Source: Thalassoroseus pseudoceratinae
GTDB taxonomy: Bacteria; Planctomycetota; Planctomycetia; Planctomycetales; Planctomycetaceae
Direction of reading: 5' to 3'
Length of the DNA: 64,000 nucleotides
Assembly (NCBI RefSeq): GCF_011634775.1
Contig: NZ_JAALXT010000002.1
Coordinates: 124,001 to 188,000 of the forward strand
Below the pieces are notes generated by a model. The model worked only from the letters and a program-made list of their open reading frames with translations. It had not been told where the DNA came from and did no database searches. This document shows, piece by piece, positions 1 to 8,993 of this stretch. How positions within the stretch are numbered: position 1 is the stretch's first letter; each line of letters starts with the position of its first letter. Position numbers and translations under genes: made by a program.

Positions 1-1014
1 ATCCAAGCGGATCGACGCGAAAAGTTGGAGTCGGACGAAATCGAAGCTGGCGACATCGTCGGCGTGATTGGTCCCAAGGAAGCGGCGACCGGTGATACGC
101 TTTGCGATCAGGGCAAACCGATCATTTTGGAGAGTATCACCTTTCCAGAAACTGTGATCTCAATGGCCGTCGAACCGGAGTCGAATGCCGACCGGAAAAA
201 ACTCACGGATACACTGACCAAACTTGGCCGGCAAGACCCCACATTTCGGGCGAATATCAGCGAGGAAACCGGCCAGACAATCATCAGCGGCATGGGCGAA
301 CTGCACCTCGAAGTGTTGAAGAATCGCATGCTTCGCGACTTCAATTTGAATGTGAAGGTCCATAAGCCGCGTGTGAGTTATCGCGAATCGCTGAGTGCTC
401 CCGTGCAAGGGCGGGGACAGTTCGATCGACAGATGGCCGGGGAAGCTCACTTCGCGGCAGTCACTGTTCGGATGGAGCCGTTCAATGGGGAAGCCCCGGT
501 TGCGTTCAAGAACGAGATCAAACCGGGCAAACTGCCTGGCGAGCTCGAAGCGGCTTTGCTGGAAGCGGTAAAAGACCAAGTCGATGGTGGGGGGATTCTC
601 GGTTATCCCTTGATGAAGGTCCAGTTGACCATCACCGATGTCGAGTACCGCGAAGGGGAAACCAACGAAGCGGCTATCCGGGCGGCGGCGGCTCAGGCCA
701 TTCGTGAATGTCTCAACCAAGCGGAAGACAAAGGGTCCATCGCCCTGCTTGAACCGGTGATGAAACTGGAGGTCGTCACGCCGGACGAATTTGTCGGGAA
801 CATCCAAGGCGACTTGAACAAACGCCGTGCGATCATTACGCATTCCGAATTGCGGGGCAACTTGCACGTGCTGGAAGCGGAAGTTCCGCTCTCGCAAATG
901 TTTGGCTACTCGAACGACAGCCGAAGTCTCTCACAAGGCCGGGCGTCGTACTCGATGGAACCGCTCAAGTACGCCGAAGCACCGCCGGATGTTCTCAAGA
1001 CGATGCTCGGATAA
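1..1014 (+). CDS. fusA: Elongation factor G, C-terminal part (5' end outside window)
   Basis: This is the 3' part of a translation elongation factor G gene. The frame is open from the first base and stops with TAA at 1012-1014, leaving about 337 visible residues. They cover the end of domain II and domains III, IV and V; the GTPase domain would lie upstream. Diagnostic stretches are GMGELHLEV in domain III, the following KPRVSYRES segment, the GRGQFDRQMAGEAHF segment of domain IV, and a C-terminal GRASYSMEPLKYAEAP segment typical of EF-G domain V. EF-G drives ribosome translocation and, with RRF, ribosome recycling. Planctomycetes often carry more than one EF-G paralogue, and the visible part does not settle which one this is. 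No translation partner gene follows; the next gene is convergent. Confidence 0.95.
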   Translation: MQADRREKLESDEIEAGDIVGVIGPKEAATGDTLCDQGKPIILESITFPETVISMAVEPESNADRKKLTDTLTKLGRQDPTFRANISEETGQTIISGMGELHLEVLKNRMLRDFNLNVKVHKPRVSYRESLSAPVQGRGQFDRQMAGEAHFAAVTVRMEPFNGEAPVAFKNEIKPGKLPGELEAALLEAVKDQVDGGGILGYPLMKVQLTITDVEYREGETNEAAIRAAAAQAIRECLNQAEDKGSIALLEPVMKLEVVTPDEFVGNIQGDLNKRRAIITHSELRGNLHVLEAEVPLSQMFGYSNDSRSLSQGRASYSMEPLKYAEAPPDVLKTMLG

Positions 1015-1043
1015 AAACAATCTGTGTTCGTGAGATAGGCATC

Positions 1044-2012
1044 TCAGGGAAGATTGTTGATGTCGGTTTCCTGAGACTTGGCTGTTGGCAAGAGATTGAG
1101 ATCCACGGGTTGACCAGTATCGAGGATCACTTGTCCGCGAAGTTGGCCGAACACCTCCGCGACGGTTTTCCAATACAAGCGTTGAAGCGTCATTCGTCGG
1201 TCTTCGCTGGAAACGGCATCAACGATTTGCTGAAACCGGGCGGCGGCACCCTCTGCTTGGGCGAGTCGCCGGTCGCGATCTTGCAATGCGAGATTCCGCA
1301 ACTCCGACGCTTCGGCTTTGGCCTGTTCCACACGCTGTTCGGCTGCGGTCTCCGCTGTTTGAACGAAGCGTTCGCGGTCCGCTCGGGCGTTCACCACATC
1401 CAAGAACGACGCTTGCACCGCAAGTGGTGGCGACACGTCCGCCAGTGTCACATCATCGACAGCCAAACCGATTCCGGCATTTCGGGTCGCCATTCGCACA
1501 TCTTGTGTCAGTCGGTCTTGCAAATCGGACAAGCCAAGTGGGTAAACGGAGTCGACACCGCTCGTCGAAAACGCCTGAGTCGCAGCCGTCTTTGTGAGCA
1601 ATTCGAGTTGTCGCACCGGATCCACGGCGTGGTACAGAAATCGATCCACCTGTTCGGGGGCGATGTGGTATTGAACCGTCAGTTGCACTTCGAGAATGTT
1701 CTTATCGCCGGTCAGGTATTGATCACCCGCCGGTTGGGTGATCGGCAAAACATTTTGCTCGCCGATGTTTGGCGTTCGCAAGACGGCACCGATCGTCAAC
1801 GACCGCACCTGCTGCACGTTCACACGCCGCACTTGAGAAATCGGCCAAGGCCAGTCGAAGTACACGCCACTCGGCCACAATGTGATTTGGCCGGTGTCGT
1901 TCCGCACGATTTGTCCGCAACGTTCGACGACCGCGACCTCATTCGCCGAAACCAGGAACAGCCCCGTCATCAACCAACCGAGACCGAAAATCGCTGCAAG
2001 CCACTTCTTCAT
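1044..2012 (-). CDS. hflK: SPFH/band-7 membrane protein, HflK-like
   Basis: A 322-residue protein with one N-terminal membrane anchor (about residues 5-23), an SPFH/band-7 domain (about 25-220) and an Ala/Glu-rich coiled coil (about 225-270). The segments PSGVYFDWPWPI and LTGDKNILEVQLTVQYHI are typical of HflK. HflK and HflC form a membrane-bound cage around the FtsH protease and restrain it; that role comes from the E. coli family. Its ATG overlaps the stop of the upstream hflC-like gene as ATGA, so the two are translationally coupled. The order is hflC then hflK, the reverse of E. coli. No ftsH lies in the window. The C terminus ends in a short polar tail. Confidence 0.86.
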   Translation of the reverse strand: MKKWLAAIFGLGWLMTGLFLVSANEVAVVERCGQIVRNDTGQITLWPSGVYFDWPWPISQVRRVNVQQVRSLTIGAVLRTPNIGEQNVLPITQPAGDQYLTGDKNILEVQLTVQYHIAPEQVDRFLYHAVDPVRQLELLTKTAATQAFSTSGVDSVYPLGLSDLQDRLTQDVRMATRNAGIGLAVDDVTLADVSPPLAVQASFLDVVNARADRERFVQTAETAAEQRVEQAKAEASELRNLALQDRDRRLAQAEGAAARFQQIVDAVSSEDRRMTLQRLYWKTVAEVFGQLRGQVILDTGQPVDLNLLPTAKSQETDINNLP

Positions 2013-3037
2013 GGTTCGAGTGGCTCCTGCGAATTTGCGTTGGGCTGAACGCGGTTTGTCGGCAGCCCATCGGTTAGCAAACGGAACAACTCGGACGATG
2101 TGGACAAAACAAGCGTCGATTTGGGCGAGAGAATTTTGCGGTAGGAGTCGAGGGTTCGTAGTACGCGGTAGAACTCTTCATCCTGGACATGGGCAGCGTT
2201 CAATAAAGCGAGAGCCGCCGCTTCTCCGGCTCCACGGATTCGGTCAGCATCGGCTTCCGCTTTGCCGAGAATGGCCGCTGCTTGTAGGTCGGCTCGGCTG
2301 CGAATCTTCTGCGCTTCTGCTTCCCCAGCACTTCGATAGCGACTGGCAATCTTCTGACGTTCGCTCTGCATTCGGGCGAACACCGCTCGCCGGTTGCCCT
2401 CAGGAAAATTCAGCCGTTTGATACCGAAGTCCAGAATCTCAACGCCAAATCGATCGGTGACGCTATCGTCTTCGTGAGGCTGTTTTCGCAGTTCTTCAAG
2501 CACGCTTTGATTCAGCTGCGTCAAAGCCGCTTCTTGTGCTTGCTGGTCACTGGAGTTGAGAATCTCCGAGAGTTCGGTTTGTCCGATGCGATTGGCCAAG
2601 ATGGACCGTATCCGCGTGGCCAATCGGGAGGTGGCAAAATCGTGTTGTCCGAACGCTCGATAGAACCGGACACTCGGCCGATTTGTCAAATCCTCTGGTG
2701 CATCTGCGATTGGATCGGCAATTCGCCAGCTGACCCACGCGTCGAGCACGATGTTCTTTCGATCCCGCGTGAGCAACTCCCGACCGGCGGGATCAAGGAG
2801 TTGGATTCGTCCGTCGAATCGGTGAGCCAACTCGATCGGCCAAGGCCATTTCCATTGCAAACCACGATCCGAGGGTTGGTCGTAGACCGCGACCAAACGA
2901 CCGAAACGCTCGATCAGGACCGCTTCGGTTTCTTGGACAAACAAGACCGCCGTTGTCAGCCAAACACCAATGCCCAAAATGGTCAGGACGATCGCAAGGG
3001 GTCGCAGTCGGGGTGAAATGGACGCAGAATCAGACAT
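2009..3037 (-). CDS. hflC: SPFH/band-7 protease modulator, HflC-like
   Basis: A 342-residue protein if translation starts at the ATG whose last base is 3037; an in-frame GTG at 3070 would add 11 residues, and neither start has a strong ribosome-binding site. There is a transmembrane anchor near residues 14-33, then an SPFH domain beginning EAVLIERFGR, then the HflC-typical helix with MQSERQKIASRYRSAGEAEA. The later segment FYRVLRTLDSYRKIL is also HflC-like. It should pair with the following HflK-like protein to modulate FtsH, by family knowledge. It is the third gene of a leftward group that begins at 3695. Assignment of the HflC rather than HflK name rests on these C-terminal motifs. Confidence 0.85.
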   Translation of the reverse strand: MSDSASISPRLRPLAIVLTILGIGVWLTTAVLFVQETEAVLIERFGRLVAVYDQPSDRGLQWKWPWPIELAHRFDGRIQLLDPAGRELLTRDRKNIVLDAWVSWRIADPIADAPEDLTNRPSVRFYRAFGQHDFATSRLATRIRSILANRIGQTELSEILNSSDQQAQEAALTQLNQSVLEELRKQPHEDDSVTDRFGVEILDFGIKRLNFPEGNRRAVFARMQSERQKIASRYRSAGEAEAQKIRSRADLQAAAILGKAEADADRIRGAGEAAALALLNAAHVQDEEFYRVLRTLDSYRKILSPKSTLVLSTSSELFRLLTDGLPTNRVQPNANSQEPLEP

Positions 3038-3130
3038 ATCCAAAGTGGCTCTCGCGAATCCAGACAACACGGGAAAGCCACATCGTACTCAAACCACAGG
3101 TGATTTGTCAGCAAACGGTTGCTGGCGGTG

Positions 3131-3220
3131 TTATTCGTCTGCCTTCTTGTTGTTAGCTAATATGATGAATACGACTACCAGAAGGCAGAGAATGATTGCA
3201 ATCAGGATATTCGTATCCAT
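3131..3220 (-). CDS. 29-residue single-pass membrane peptide
   Basis: The 29-codon reading frame gives an N-terminal MDTN, a strongly hydrophobic helix of about 18 residues, and a charged C terminus (NNKKADE). This is the layout of a small bitopic membrane protein with the basic end presumably inside. A GTGAGAA stretch lies 9-15 bases upstream of the ATG. The frame remains open further upstream, but that extension lacks the character of a real gene. It sits between a helical orphan gene and hflC on the same strand, so an accessory role in the HflKC complex is possible. That function is inference. No family is recognised. Confidence 0.6.
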   Translation of the reverse strand: MDTNILIAIILCLLVVVFIILANNKKADE

Positions 3221-3257
3221 ACAGGATTTCTCACTTTCAACGGAAAACGGACCGCGA

Positions 3258-3695
3258 TTAATCACCGCCCCCGAAATCGACGGTGAACGCTTCTTGGAAA
3301 ATGCGACGTTCGTGACGATGGTGAGCGGTGAAGGCGTGCATCCAGTCCCGAAGACTGACCTGCACTTGAGCGGCCACCGCCGCATACCGTTCCGGCTGAC
3401 CGATACCGTTGCGGAGTTCCTGTAACTTTAAGAACAACGCAATTTTTTCCCGCCGAAGATGTTCCACTTGCGGTTCCCAATTCGGATTTTCCTCGAGCAC
3501 TTCACTGAGGTAACCGTCACGCGACTGGACCGCAATTTCATCGGGAAGCGTTTTTAGCAAAGCGTCGATGACGGCGGTCAGCCAGCGTCCGGTTTGCTCG
3601 TCGGGAGTGTCTTCGAGCAGATCCCGCAAGTCGCCAAGCAAGATGTACTCTAGGGTCAACGAGTTGAGCAGACTCGGAGGGAGAGTGGAATCCAT
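3258..3695 (-). CDS. Helical protein of unknown function, first gene of the hflCK group
   Basis: A 145-residue, mostly alpha-helical, acidic and soluble protein with no signal peptide. The start is well supported: AAGGAGAA lies about 5 bases before the ATG. The C-terminal third carries a His-rich helix (HAFTAHHRHERRIF) that recalls the HHxxE pattern of hemerythrin-like helices, but the remaining metal ligands are not evident, so no such call is made. It is followed on the same strand by the 29-residue membrane peptide and hflC/hflK, so it is probably cotranscribed with them. I do not recognise the family. Confidence 0.7.
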   Translation of the reverse strand: MDSTLPPSLLNSLTLEYILLGDLRDLLEDTPDEQTGRWLTAVIDALLKTLPDEIAVQSRDGYLSEVLEENPNWEPQVEHLRREKIALFLKLQELRNGIGQPERYAAVAAQVQVSLRDWMHAFTAHHRHERRIFQEAFTVDFGGGD

Positions 3696-4100
3696 GATAG
3701 TTCTCCTTTCGCCAGAACTTTCCGCAGCACGTCAGCTTTCGCGTTGCGACGAATGAATCCGAGGTTGAAATGGCCCGAATGGACCAATCCGGCTCGCCCG
3801 CGAAATGTGACCGGATGAAGCTGCATCCAATCGAAGAAGGGTTCTCGGAAAAAGTGGAAGCCTGTCGAGTTTGACAGTTATTCCGCGGATTCCGAGTTGT
3901 GGTCTCACTCTACCGGTCCGAATCGGCGATGTCAAAAAAAATCCGGCGGGTGGATGGACGTGACCTGTTCAAATCAATTTCAACCATTCCGTTGCCGCCG
4001 CCTGCTCGCATGATAAACTATGGTATTCGATGAACGACTTCCCCGATGAATTTTGTGGTCCCGCCTGGCAATTACCTCACAAACAATAGATGGATGGAGT
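3696..4100 (+). other. Intergenic region between divergent genes
   Basis: About 400 bases between the leftward hflCK group and the rightward AroB-like gene. The left edge holds the AAGGAGAA ribosome-binding site of the leftward gene. The rest should contain two divergent promoters, but I could not assign convincing -35/-10 pairs. An A-tract lies near 3936-3943. No further gene is supported. Confidence 0.5.
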
Positions 4101-5291
4101 ATGGCTGTCCCGCCCGACTGCGACTCGATTGATTGCGCGTTCCAAGTTCCTTTTGTGCATCGTCTGCGATTTACCAATGATGTGTTGGGAGCCGACCGAG
4201 ACGTGTTGGCCGACCTCTTGGAACAGTCTGGGGAGAAACCGGCTCGCGTGCAATTCTGGTTGGACGAGCACATCCTGAAGGCTCAGCCAGACATCCGGGA
4301 ACGACTCACCGCACTGGTCGAGACATACCCGGAACGGTTGCAACTTGCCGGGAACGTGCAGATTGTTCCTGGTGGTGAGGCGGTCAAGAACGACATTCAC
4401 ATCGTTGAGCGAATGCTGAAAGTCTTCAACGCTCACGATCTCGATCGCCGCAGCTACGTGGTTGTAGTTGGTGGCGGAGCCGTTTTGGACGCGGTCGGGT
4501 TCGCCGCCGCGATCGCTCACCGAGGGATTCGGTTGGTCCGTCTACCGACGACGGTGCTCGCACAAGACGATTCCGGCGTGGGGGTGAAGAACAGTGTGAA
4601 CCTGTTCGACAAGAAAAACTGGGTTGGTACGTTCGCGGTTCCATGGGGTGTCGTCAACGATGCGGCTTTGCTCACAACACTGCCGGACCGCGATTTCCGT
4701 TGTGGATTCTCCGAAGCCGTCAAAGTGTCGTTGTTGAAAAGTCCGCAAGTCTTCGACGACCTATGCCGTCTCGCTCCTCGAATTGCCGAGCGAGACATGC
4801 AAGCGGCGATGCCGATCATCAAAGCGTCCGCAAAGATGCATCTTGATCACATCACGAAAGGTGGCGATCCGTTTGAAGCACTCGAAGCACGGCCGCTCGA
4901 TTTCGGGCACTGGTCGGCTCACAAATTGGAAGTGCTCTCGAACTTCGAGCTGCGGCATGGGGAAGCGGTCGCGATTGGTGTTGCGGTCGATTGTGTTTAT
5001 TCGTCCCTGCAACACGGATTGCCAGAGGAAGACGCACGACGAGTCTTGCAATGTTTGGACGCACTCGGTTTGTCGCTCGATCACCCTGCCCTGCATGAAC
5101 CGGTCGACTTGTTCGCCGGCTTGGAAGAGTTCCGCCAACACCTTGGTGGACGGTTAACTGTGACAATGCTGCGAGGCATCGGTGATGCAATCGACGTGCA
5201 CGAGATTGACGAAGTCGCCATGTGCGAAGCGATCGCCACGGTCGCCGAGTTCGTGCAATCACCGGGCGAGGAAGTGGTGAGTAGAGGGTAG
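4101..5291 (+). CDS. 3-dehydroquinate synthase-family protein (EboD-like)
   Basis: A 396-residue member of the AroB/sugar-phosphate cyclase family, which binds NAD and a divalent metal. Visible elements are a [17 protein letters not shown] nucleotide-binding loop, [18 protein letters not shown], the metal-ligand glutamate in [11 protein letters not shown], and histidines in the [12 protein letters not shown] and [10 protein letters not shown] segments. Typical AroB has an FGHT...H motif; the [10 protein letters not shown] form and the extra length resemble EboD of the ebo export/prenyl cluster (eboABCDEF) rather than shikimate-pathway AroB. No other ebo gene is nearby, so the specific role is uncertain. 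I chose the ATG at 4101, with a GGATGGAG stretch just upstream; an in-frame TTG at 4053 would add 16 residues. The gene appears to be monocistronic. Confidence 0.8.
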   Translation: MAVPPDCDSIDCAFQVPFVHRLRFTNDVLGADRDVLADLLEQSGEKPARVQFWLDEHILKAQPDIRERLTALVETYPERLQLAGNVQIVPGGEAVKNDIHIVERMLKVFNAHDLDRRSYVVVVGGGAVLDAVGFAAAIAHRGIRLVRLPTTVLAQDDSGVGVKNSVNLFDKKNWVGTFAVPWGVVNDAALLTTLPDRDFRCGFSEAVKVSLLKSPQVFDDLCRLAPRIAERDMQAAMPIIKASAKMHLDHITKGGDPFEALEARPLDFGHWSAHKLEVLSNFELRHGEAVAIGVAVDCVYSSLQHGLPEEDARRVLQCLDALGLSLDHPALHEPVDLFAGLEEFRQHLGGRLTVTMLRGIGDAIDVHEIDEVAMCEAIATVAEFVQSPGEEVVSRG

Positions 5292-5354
5292 AGAGTGGGG
5301 AGTGGCAAGCAGGATTCGATAACGCCTCACTCTGCGACTCTGAATGGATCGGAG

Positions 5355-5675
5355 ATGTCGAACGTCTACATTGGAAAACCGTATCGATCCGTGTTCGACA
5401 CGGTTGCTCAAGAGCTTCGTATTGATGGGATGATCATAGCAATACACAAAACTGGTATTAAACGAGAGCAGGATACAAATTTGATTGGAACATCAATTGA
5501 CGATGGTATTATTCGCTGGGAGCTAGGCGGCCTGGTCGATGACGATAACGCCTATGAAGGGATCGTTGACATTTGCACCAATGATGGCGACCTTTGGGCT
5601 GCAACTTGGTCTGGTTTTTCGTTGAGAATCGATCCTGAAAGAGGAGACCTCTTGGAAACCGTATTCACAAGGTGA
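5355..5675 (+). CDS. Small protein of unknown function
   Basis: A 106-residue reading frame starting at an ATG directly preceded by GGAG (spacing short); the frame is open about 60 bases further upstream. The sequence looks beta-rich and acidic, with a WELGGL segment and a GDLWAATWSGFSLRIDP segment that resembles one blade of a propeller or a repeat-type fold. There is no signal peptide or membrane helix. Its base composition is visibly more AT-rich than the flanking genes. It lies between G/A-rich low-complexity repeats at about 5277-5305 and C/T-rich ones at about 5699-5738, suggesting an inserted cassette. No family is recognised. Confidence 0.55.
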   Translation: MSNVYIGKPYRSVFDTVAQELRIDGMIIAIHKTGIKREQDTNLIGTSIDDGIIRWELGGLVDDDNAYEGIVDICTNDGDLWAATWSGFSLRIDPERGDLLETVFTR

Positions 5676-5744
5676 TTGGTTGCGATCAGCAATTGGAAAC
5701 TCCTCACACTCAACCCACCACTCTCAACTCACTCCCCGCAAACG

Positions 5745-5779
5745 AAAAAAAGCCGCCTGGAACCGAAATTCCGGGCGGC
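5745..5779 (-). terminator. Rho-independent terminator of csrA
   Basis: Read leftward, a stem made of GCCGCC..GGAA against TTCC.GGCGGC (5752-5779) with a short loop is followed directly by seven T residues (5751-5745). This is a classical intrinsic terminator about 60 bases beyond the csrA stop codon. Confidence 0.9.
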
Positions 5780-5838
5780 CTCGTTTATAGAATCACAACA
5801 CCACGTGTGCTGACGGGGGGAAGTCAGCGAGTACGCGG

Positions 5839-6042
5839 TCAATCGGCTGAGTCGATTGGTGAAGGAACACCAGTGGTTTGTTCGCGTTTGATGGCCTCGT
5901 AGACCTCCTCGCGGTGAACCGTGACCTCTTTCGGTGCATCGATCCCCAAACGAACCTTGTCTCCACGAATTTCAATGACCATGACTTTAATCTGGTCACC
6001 GATGATAATCTTTTCGTCCTTCTTACGGCTGAGTACTAGCAT
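5839..6042 (-). CDS. csrA: Carbon storage regulator CsrA
   Basis: A 67-residue RNA-binding regulator. The N terminus MLVLSRKKDEKIIIGD and the segment VRLGIDAPKEVTVHREEVYEAI match the CsrA/RsmA family closely. The dimer binds GGA-containing hairpins near ribosome-binding sites and represses or activates translation of carbon-storage, motility and other mRNAs. The start is fixed by AAGGAT about 7 bases upstream of the ATG and by the conserved MLVLSR. The final residues are a variable tail. It is followed by a strong terminator. It lies downstream of the glycosyltransferase/phosphorylase/ATP-grasp operon on the same strand, but a gap of about 210 bases suggests its own promoter. Confidence 0.97.
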   Translation of the reverse strand: MLVLSRKKDEKIIIGDQIKVMVIEIRGDKVRLGIDAPKEVTVHREEVYEAIKREQTTGVPSPIDSAD

Positions 6043-6251
6043 CGCCGATCCTTGCTTTTCGAGGGCCAAAGTAAACTGCATCCAAAGTTCAACTTACAAC
6101 ACGAATGGAAGGCCGGTCGCAGCGATTTGTGTTTTTTTCGCCACACGCTCCGGCCACAACTCCGGTCGTGCGGACGGCAACGGTCGTGGGTATCGTGACT
6201 CATCGGCGGGACAATCCGATTCATCGCGAACACAGCCGACTGTGATTCCGT

Positions 6252-7259
6252 CTAAAGTTCGGACGGCGTGAACCGAACCTGTTCCCGATTCCAAGCCATC
6301 GGGCTCAGAACGGGTTTGCCCAGCATGCAGCCCGCAAGGTTTTTGGGCGTGAGTCGACGATACCCGAGGTACGATGTCGTCAACCGCGGATTGATTTCAA
6401 TGATCGTCACACCGTCGTCACCGACGATCAAATCAACGCCGAAGTATCCACGAAGCCCCGGAATCGCATTGCGAATTTGCCCGACGAGTTCTGCAAAATT
6501 AATCGGATCGTGATCTGTCAATCCCGGAACCGTCCCTCCAGAGTAAATGAAGTGACCATCGGTAGTCAATTCTTGTGTGGCGGTCGGCAACACATTGACT
6601 TGGCCGGCATCGGAAACAATCGCCGCCACTGAGATTGCGTTTCCGGTCACGAACGGTTGCACCAAATCCGGTGGGCAAAACTCGCACGCGTCACGCCTGC
6701 GGAGCATCTCGTGCCATTCGCTCAGCGATGTTATTTGCTGCACATTGACCGAACCCGCACCATCACGCGGTTTGACCACCACCGGCCAAGACCATGGCGG
6801 CAATTGTTCGGGAGCGATGAAAACCGTCGAAACCACCGGCAAACCATGTGACGCGAGAACTTGCGACATGCGTAATTTATCGGAGCAAATCGCGATGGCG
6901 TCGGCATCGCAACCGAGCCAGTGACCACCGGCCTCCGCCACCATCTGCCAGCGGTCGAGTAAGCAATTCTGAAATTCCGGTGCGATGACCAACGTTGCAT
7001 CCGCCTGGCGGACCAACTCGAAGAATAAGTCACGTTCGGAGTCTGCCGAGTCCGTCCGATGGACGATGACATTGCCAGGAACTTGCGGTAACGGCAACCG
7101 GTCGTCCCAAGTCGTCACCACATCCACGCCGTCGAGTTGAGCACAGTCGGTGACGATGGCCGCGTGCATCGCCCGACCTTCGTTCAGCAGCGATGCGGGC
7201 AACTCCGGTTCGTCGTGCATCGCCCCGCAAGTGAGGTGTTCTGAAACGAAAACCCGCAT
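6252..7259 (-). CDS. ATP-grasp ligase, MfnD (tyramine-glutamate ligase)-like
   Basis: A 335-residue cytoplasmic protein. The C-terminal two thirds is an ATP-grasp fold: VVVKPRDGAGSVNV is the nucleotide-binding lysine/glycine loop, and IIEINPRLTTSYLGYRRL supplies the Mg-binding Glu/Asn. The NPRLTTSY form is shared with MfnD of methanofuran biosynthesis and related enzymes in organisms with tetrahydromethanopterin-linked C1 metabolism, which many planctomycetes have. The enzyme should form an amide or peptide bond at the cost of ATP. The substrate is not proven by sequence, and carbamoyl-phosphate-synthase-type relatives are an alternative. It starts 3 bases after the stop of the sugar phosphorylase gene, so it is the last gene of a three-gene operon. 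Confidence 0.75.
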   Translation of the reverse strand: MRVFVSEHLTCGAMHDEPELPASLLNEGRAMHAAIVTDCAQLDGVDVVTTWDDRLPLPQVPGNVIVHRTDSADSERDLFFELVRQADATLVIAPEFQNCLLDRWQMVAEAGGHWLGCDADAIAICSDKLRMSQVLASHGLPVVSTVFIAPEQLPPWSWPVVVKPRDGAGSVNVQQITSLSEWHEMLRRRDACEFCPPDLVQPFVTGNAISVAAIVSDAGQVNVLPTATQELTTDGHFIYSGGTVPGLTDHDPINFAELVGQIRNAIPGLRGYFGVDLIVGDDGVTIIEINPRLTTSYLGYRRLTPKNLAGCMLGKPVLSPMAWNREQVRFTPSEL

Positions 7260-7262
7260 GCC

Positions 7263-8993
7263 TCAGCCGCTTTGATTCACCAACCAACGGAAACCGTACG
7301 GCGGAAGTGTGACCGATGTCGGTTCGATGGCCGCGTCAGATTGCATCAGGTCGGTCGTCAACGGCTGAGTCGTGTTCGGTGTGATGTCGACTTGAACCTC
7401 GTCGGCGGAAAGATTCACGACCACCAAAATGATTTGTCCGTCACTGCTTTCCCGCACAAAACCGACCAACGCCGGATTCTCGAATTGCAGAATTGTCTGA
7501 GCGGCGTCGGGATGGAAGGCGGGTTGTCGACGACGCACGGCGAGCATCCGGCGGTATTCTTCGGCGATGAGTTGCTGTGGTGAACCGGCGGCGGAGACGA
7601 TTGCATCGAGATCATCGCGTTGATACTTGCGACGATTGATCGTCCGAGCCCGACCGGTTCCCGCCATGCCTTCCAAATCGTTCGGTGCCCCGAACAAGCT
7701 TTGGAAGTAAATGCCCGGAATGCCCCGCAACGCGATCATCACGGCTTGCGATGACAAGAACCGTCTGGCATGCAATTCGGATGACAGAGAACCATCGGGT
7801 TCGCCGAGTGCCGAAAACCAGGTGATATTGAGTTCGTACGGGCTGTCGGAACCGTCGGCGTTGCGTTTGGTGCTGACCCGTCCACCGCGTGCTTTCACGG
7901 ATTCGACGAGTTCGCCGATCCGCGACGTCGGCAACAACCCTTCCGCCGGTCGCACACCGATGCCGTCATGCGATGCGGTGAAGTTGAAGTACGTGGTGCC
8001 CGCTCCGGTTTCTTCCAGATTCGTCAACCAATCGGTCAATGGTTTGCCATCGCCGGTGAGAAACGCATCGAGCAGCAGCGGTGCTAAACTGAATTGGTAC
8101 ACCATCTGGGCTTCATCGCCATCGCCGAAGTAACTCACGTTCTCCCGGTGCGGGACGTTGGTTTCCGTCAGCAAAATCGTGCCGGGAGCACACTCGTCGA
8201 GCAAGTCCCGCATGAGTTTTACTACTTCATGCGTCTGCTGCAAATGGATGCACGTCGTGCCAAGTTCCTTCCAAAGATATGCGATGGCATCCAGCCGAAT
8301 AATCCGAGCCCCGTGAGCGGCATAATTCAGCAAGACATCGAGCATCTCGATGAGCACACGCACGCTGCCAAAGTTCAGATCGATTTGGTCATCGCTGAAC
8401 GTGGTCCACAAATGACGTGGACCGTTGGCAGTGTCAAACGGTGAGAGCAACGGCAAACTGCGTGGTCGAACGACTTGGGACAATCGCGGGTCCGTCGGAT
8501 CGGCTTCGATGAAGTACTCCGTGTAGGGTTCCTCACCGGCGAGGTACTTTTGGAACCACTCACTTTGAGACGAACAGTGATTGAGCACGAGATCGAACAT
8601 CAAATCGAAGTCATCGCCCAACCGCTCGACATCGCTCCAATCGCCGATGATGTCATCAATGGCGTTGTAATCGATGACGGAAAAACCATCGTCCGAGGAA
8701 TACGGGCAGAACGGCAAAATGTGGACACCGCCGAGGGCGTCCTTGTAACCGTGATCGAGCAACCACTGTTGTTGGGCCGCAAGTGCGGAACCACCTTCGC
8801 CACGGACTTGGTCGCCATACGTGATCAGCACGGCATCGCGTTCGTCCCAAAGTTGTTCACGACCGGGACCGATGGGAAGCGTGTAGCGGCTCGCCATCGA
8901 TTCCAGTTCGGTCAGCACTTCCTTCGCAGAACCGGGGTAGAGTAATTCCAATCGTGGCAACGCACGGTTACGAAAGTTTTCGGAGAGTGCCAT
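7263..8993 (-). CDS. GH13_18 sugar phosphorylase (sucrose/glucosylglycerate phosphorylase type)
   Basis: A 576-residue enzyme of glycoside hydrolase family 13 in the sucrose-phosphorylase group. The (beta/alpha)8 barrel motifs are clear: DLVLNH near 134-139, the nucleophile Asp235 in RLDAIAY, the acid/base Glu277 in LLTETNVPH, and the transition-state Asp343 in TASHDGIGV. This group phosphorolyses an alpha-glucoside to glucose 1-phosphate. Characterised substrates include sucrose, sucrose 6'-phosphate, glucosylglycerol and glucosylglycerate. A size near 560-580 residues and the GT4 partner favour glucosylglycerate, but this is inference. Its ATG overlaps the stop of the glycosyltransferase as TAATG, indicating translational coupling. 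There is no signal peptide, so it is cytoplasmic. Confidence 0.88.
   Translation of the reverse strand: MALSENFRNRALPRLELLYPGSAKEVLTELESMASRYTLPIGPGREQLWDERDAVLITYGDQVRGEGGSALAAQQQWLLDHGYKDALGGVHILPFCPYSSDDGFSVIDYNAIDDIIGDWSDVERLGDDFDLMFDLVLNHCSSQSEWFQKYLAGEEPYTEYFIEADPTDPRLSQVVRPRSLPLLSPFDTANGPRHLWTTFSDDQIDLNFGSVRVLIEMLDVLLNYAAHGARIIRLDAIAYLWKELGTTCIHLQQTHEVVKLMRDLLDECAPGTILLTETNVPHRENVSYFGDGDEAQMVYQFSLAPLLLDAFLTGDGKPLTDWLTNLEETGAGTTYFNFTASHDGIGVRPAEGLLPTSRIGELVESVKARGGRVSTKRNADGSDSPYELNITWFSALGEPDGSLSSELHARRFLSSQAVMIALRGIPGIYFQSLFGAPNDLEGMAGTGRARTINRRKYQRDDLDAIVSAAGSPQQLIAEEYRRMLAVRRRQPAFHPDAAQTILQFENPALVGFVRESSDGQIILVVVNLSADEVQVDITPNTTQPLTTDLMQSDAAIEPTSVTLPPYGFRWLVNQSG

Noticed and set aside
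1110-2048. A long rightward open frame opposite the hflK-like gene
   Set aside because: The leftward frame encodes a clear SPFH protein; the rightward one matches nothing.
3386-3695. Hemerythrin-like call for the helical orphan protein
   Set aside because: Only one HHxxE-like segment is visible; the other metal ligands of the family are missing.
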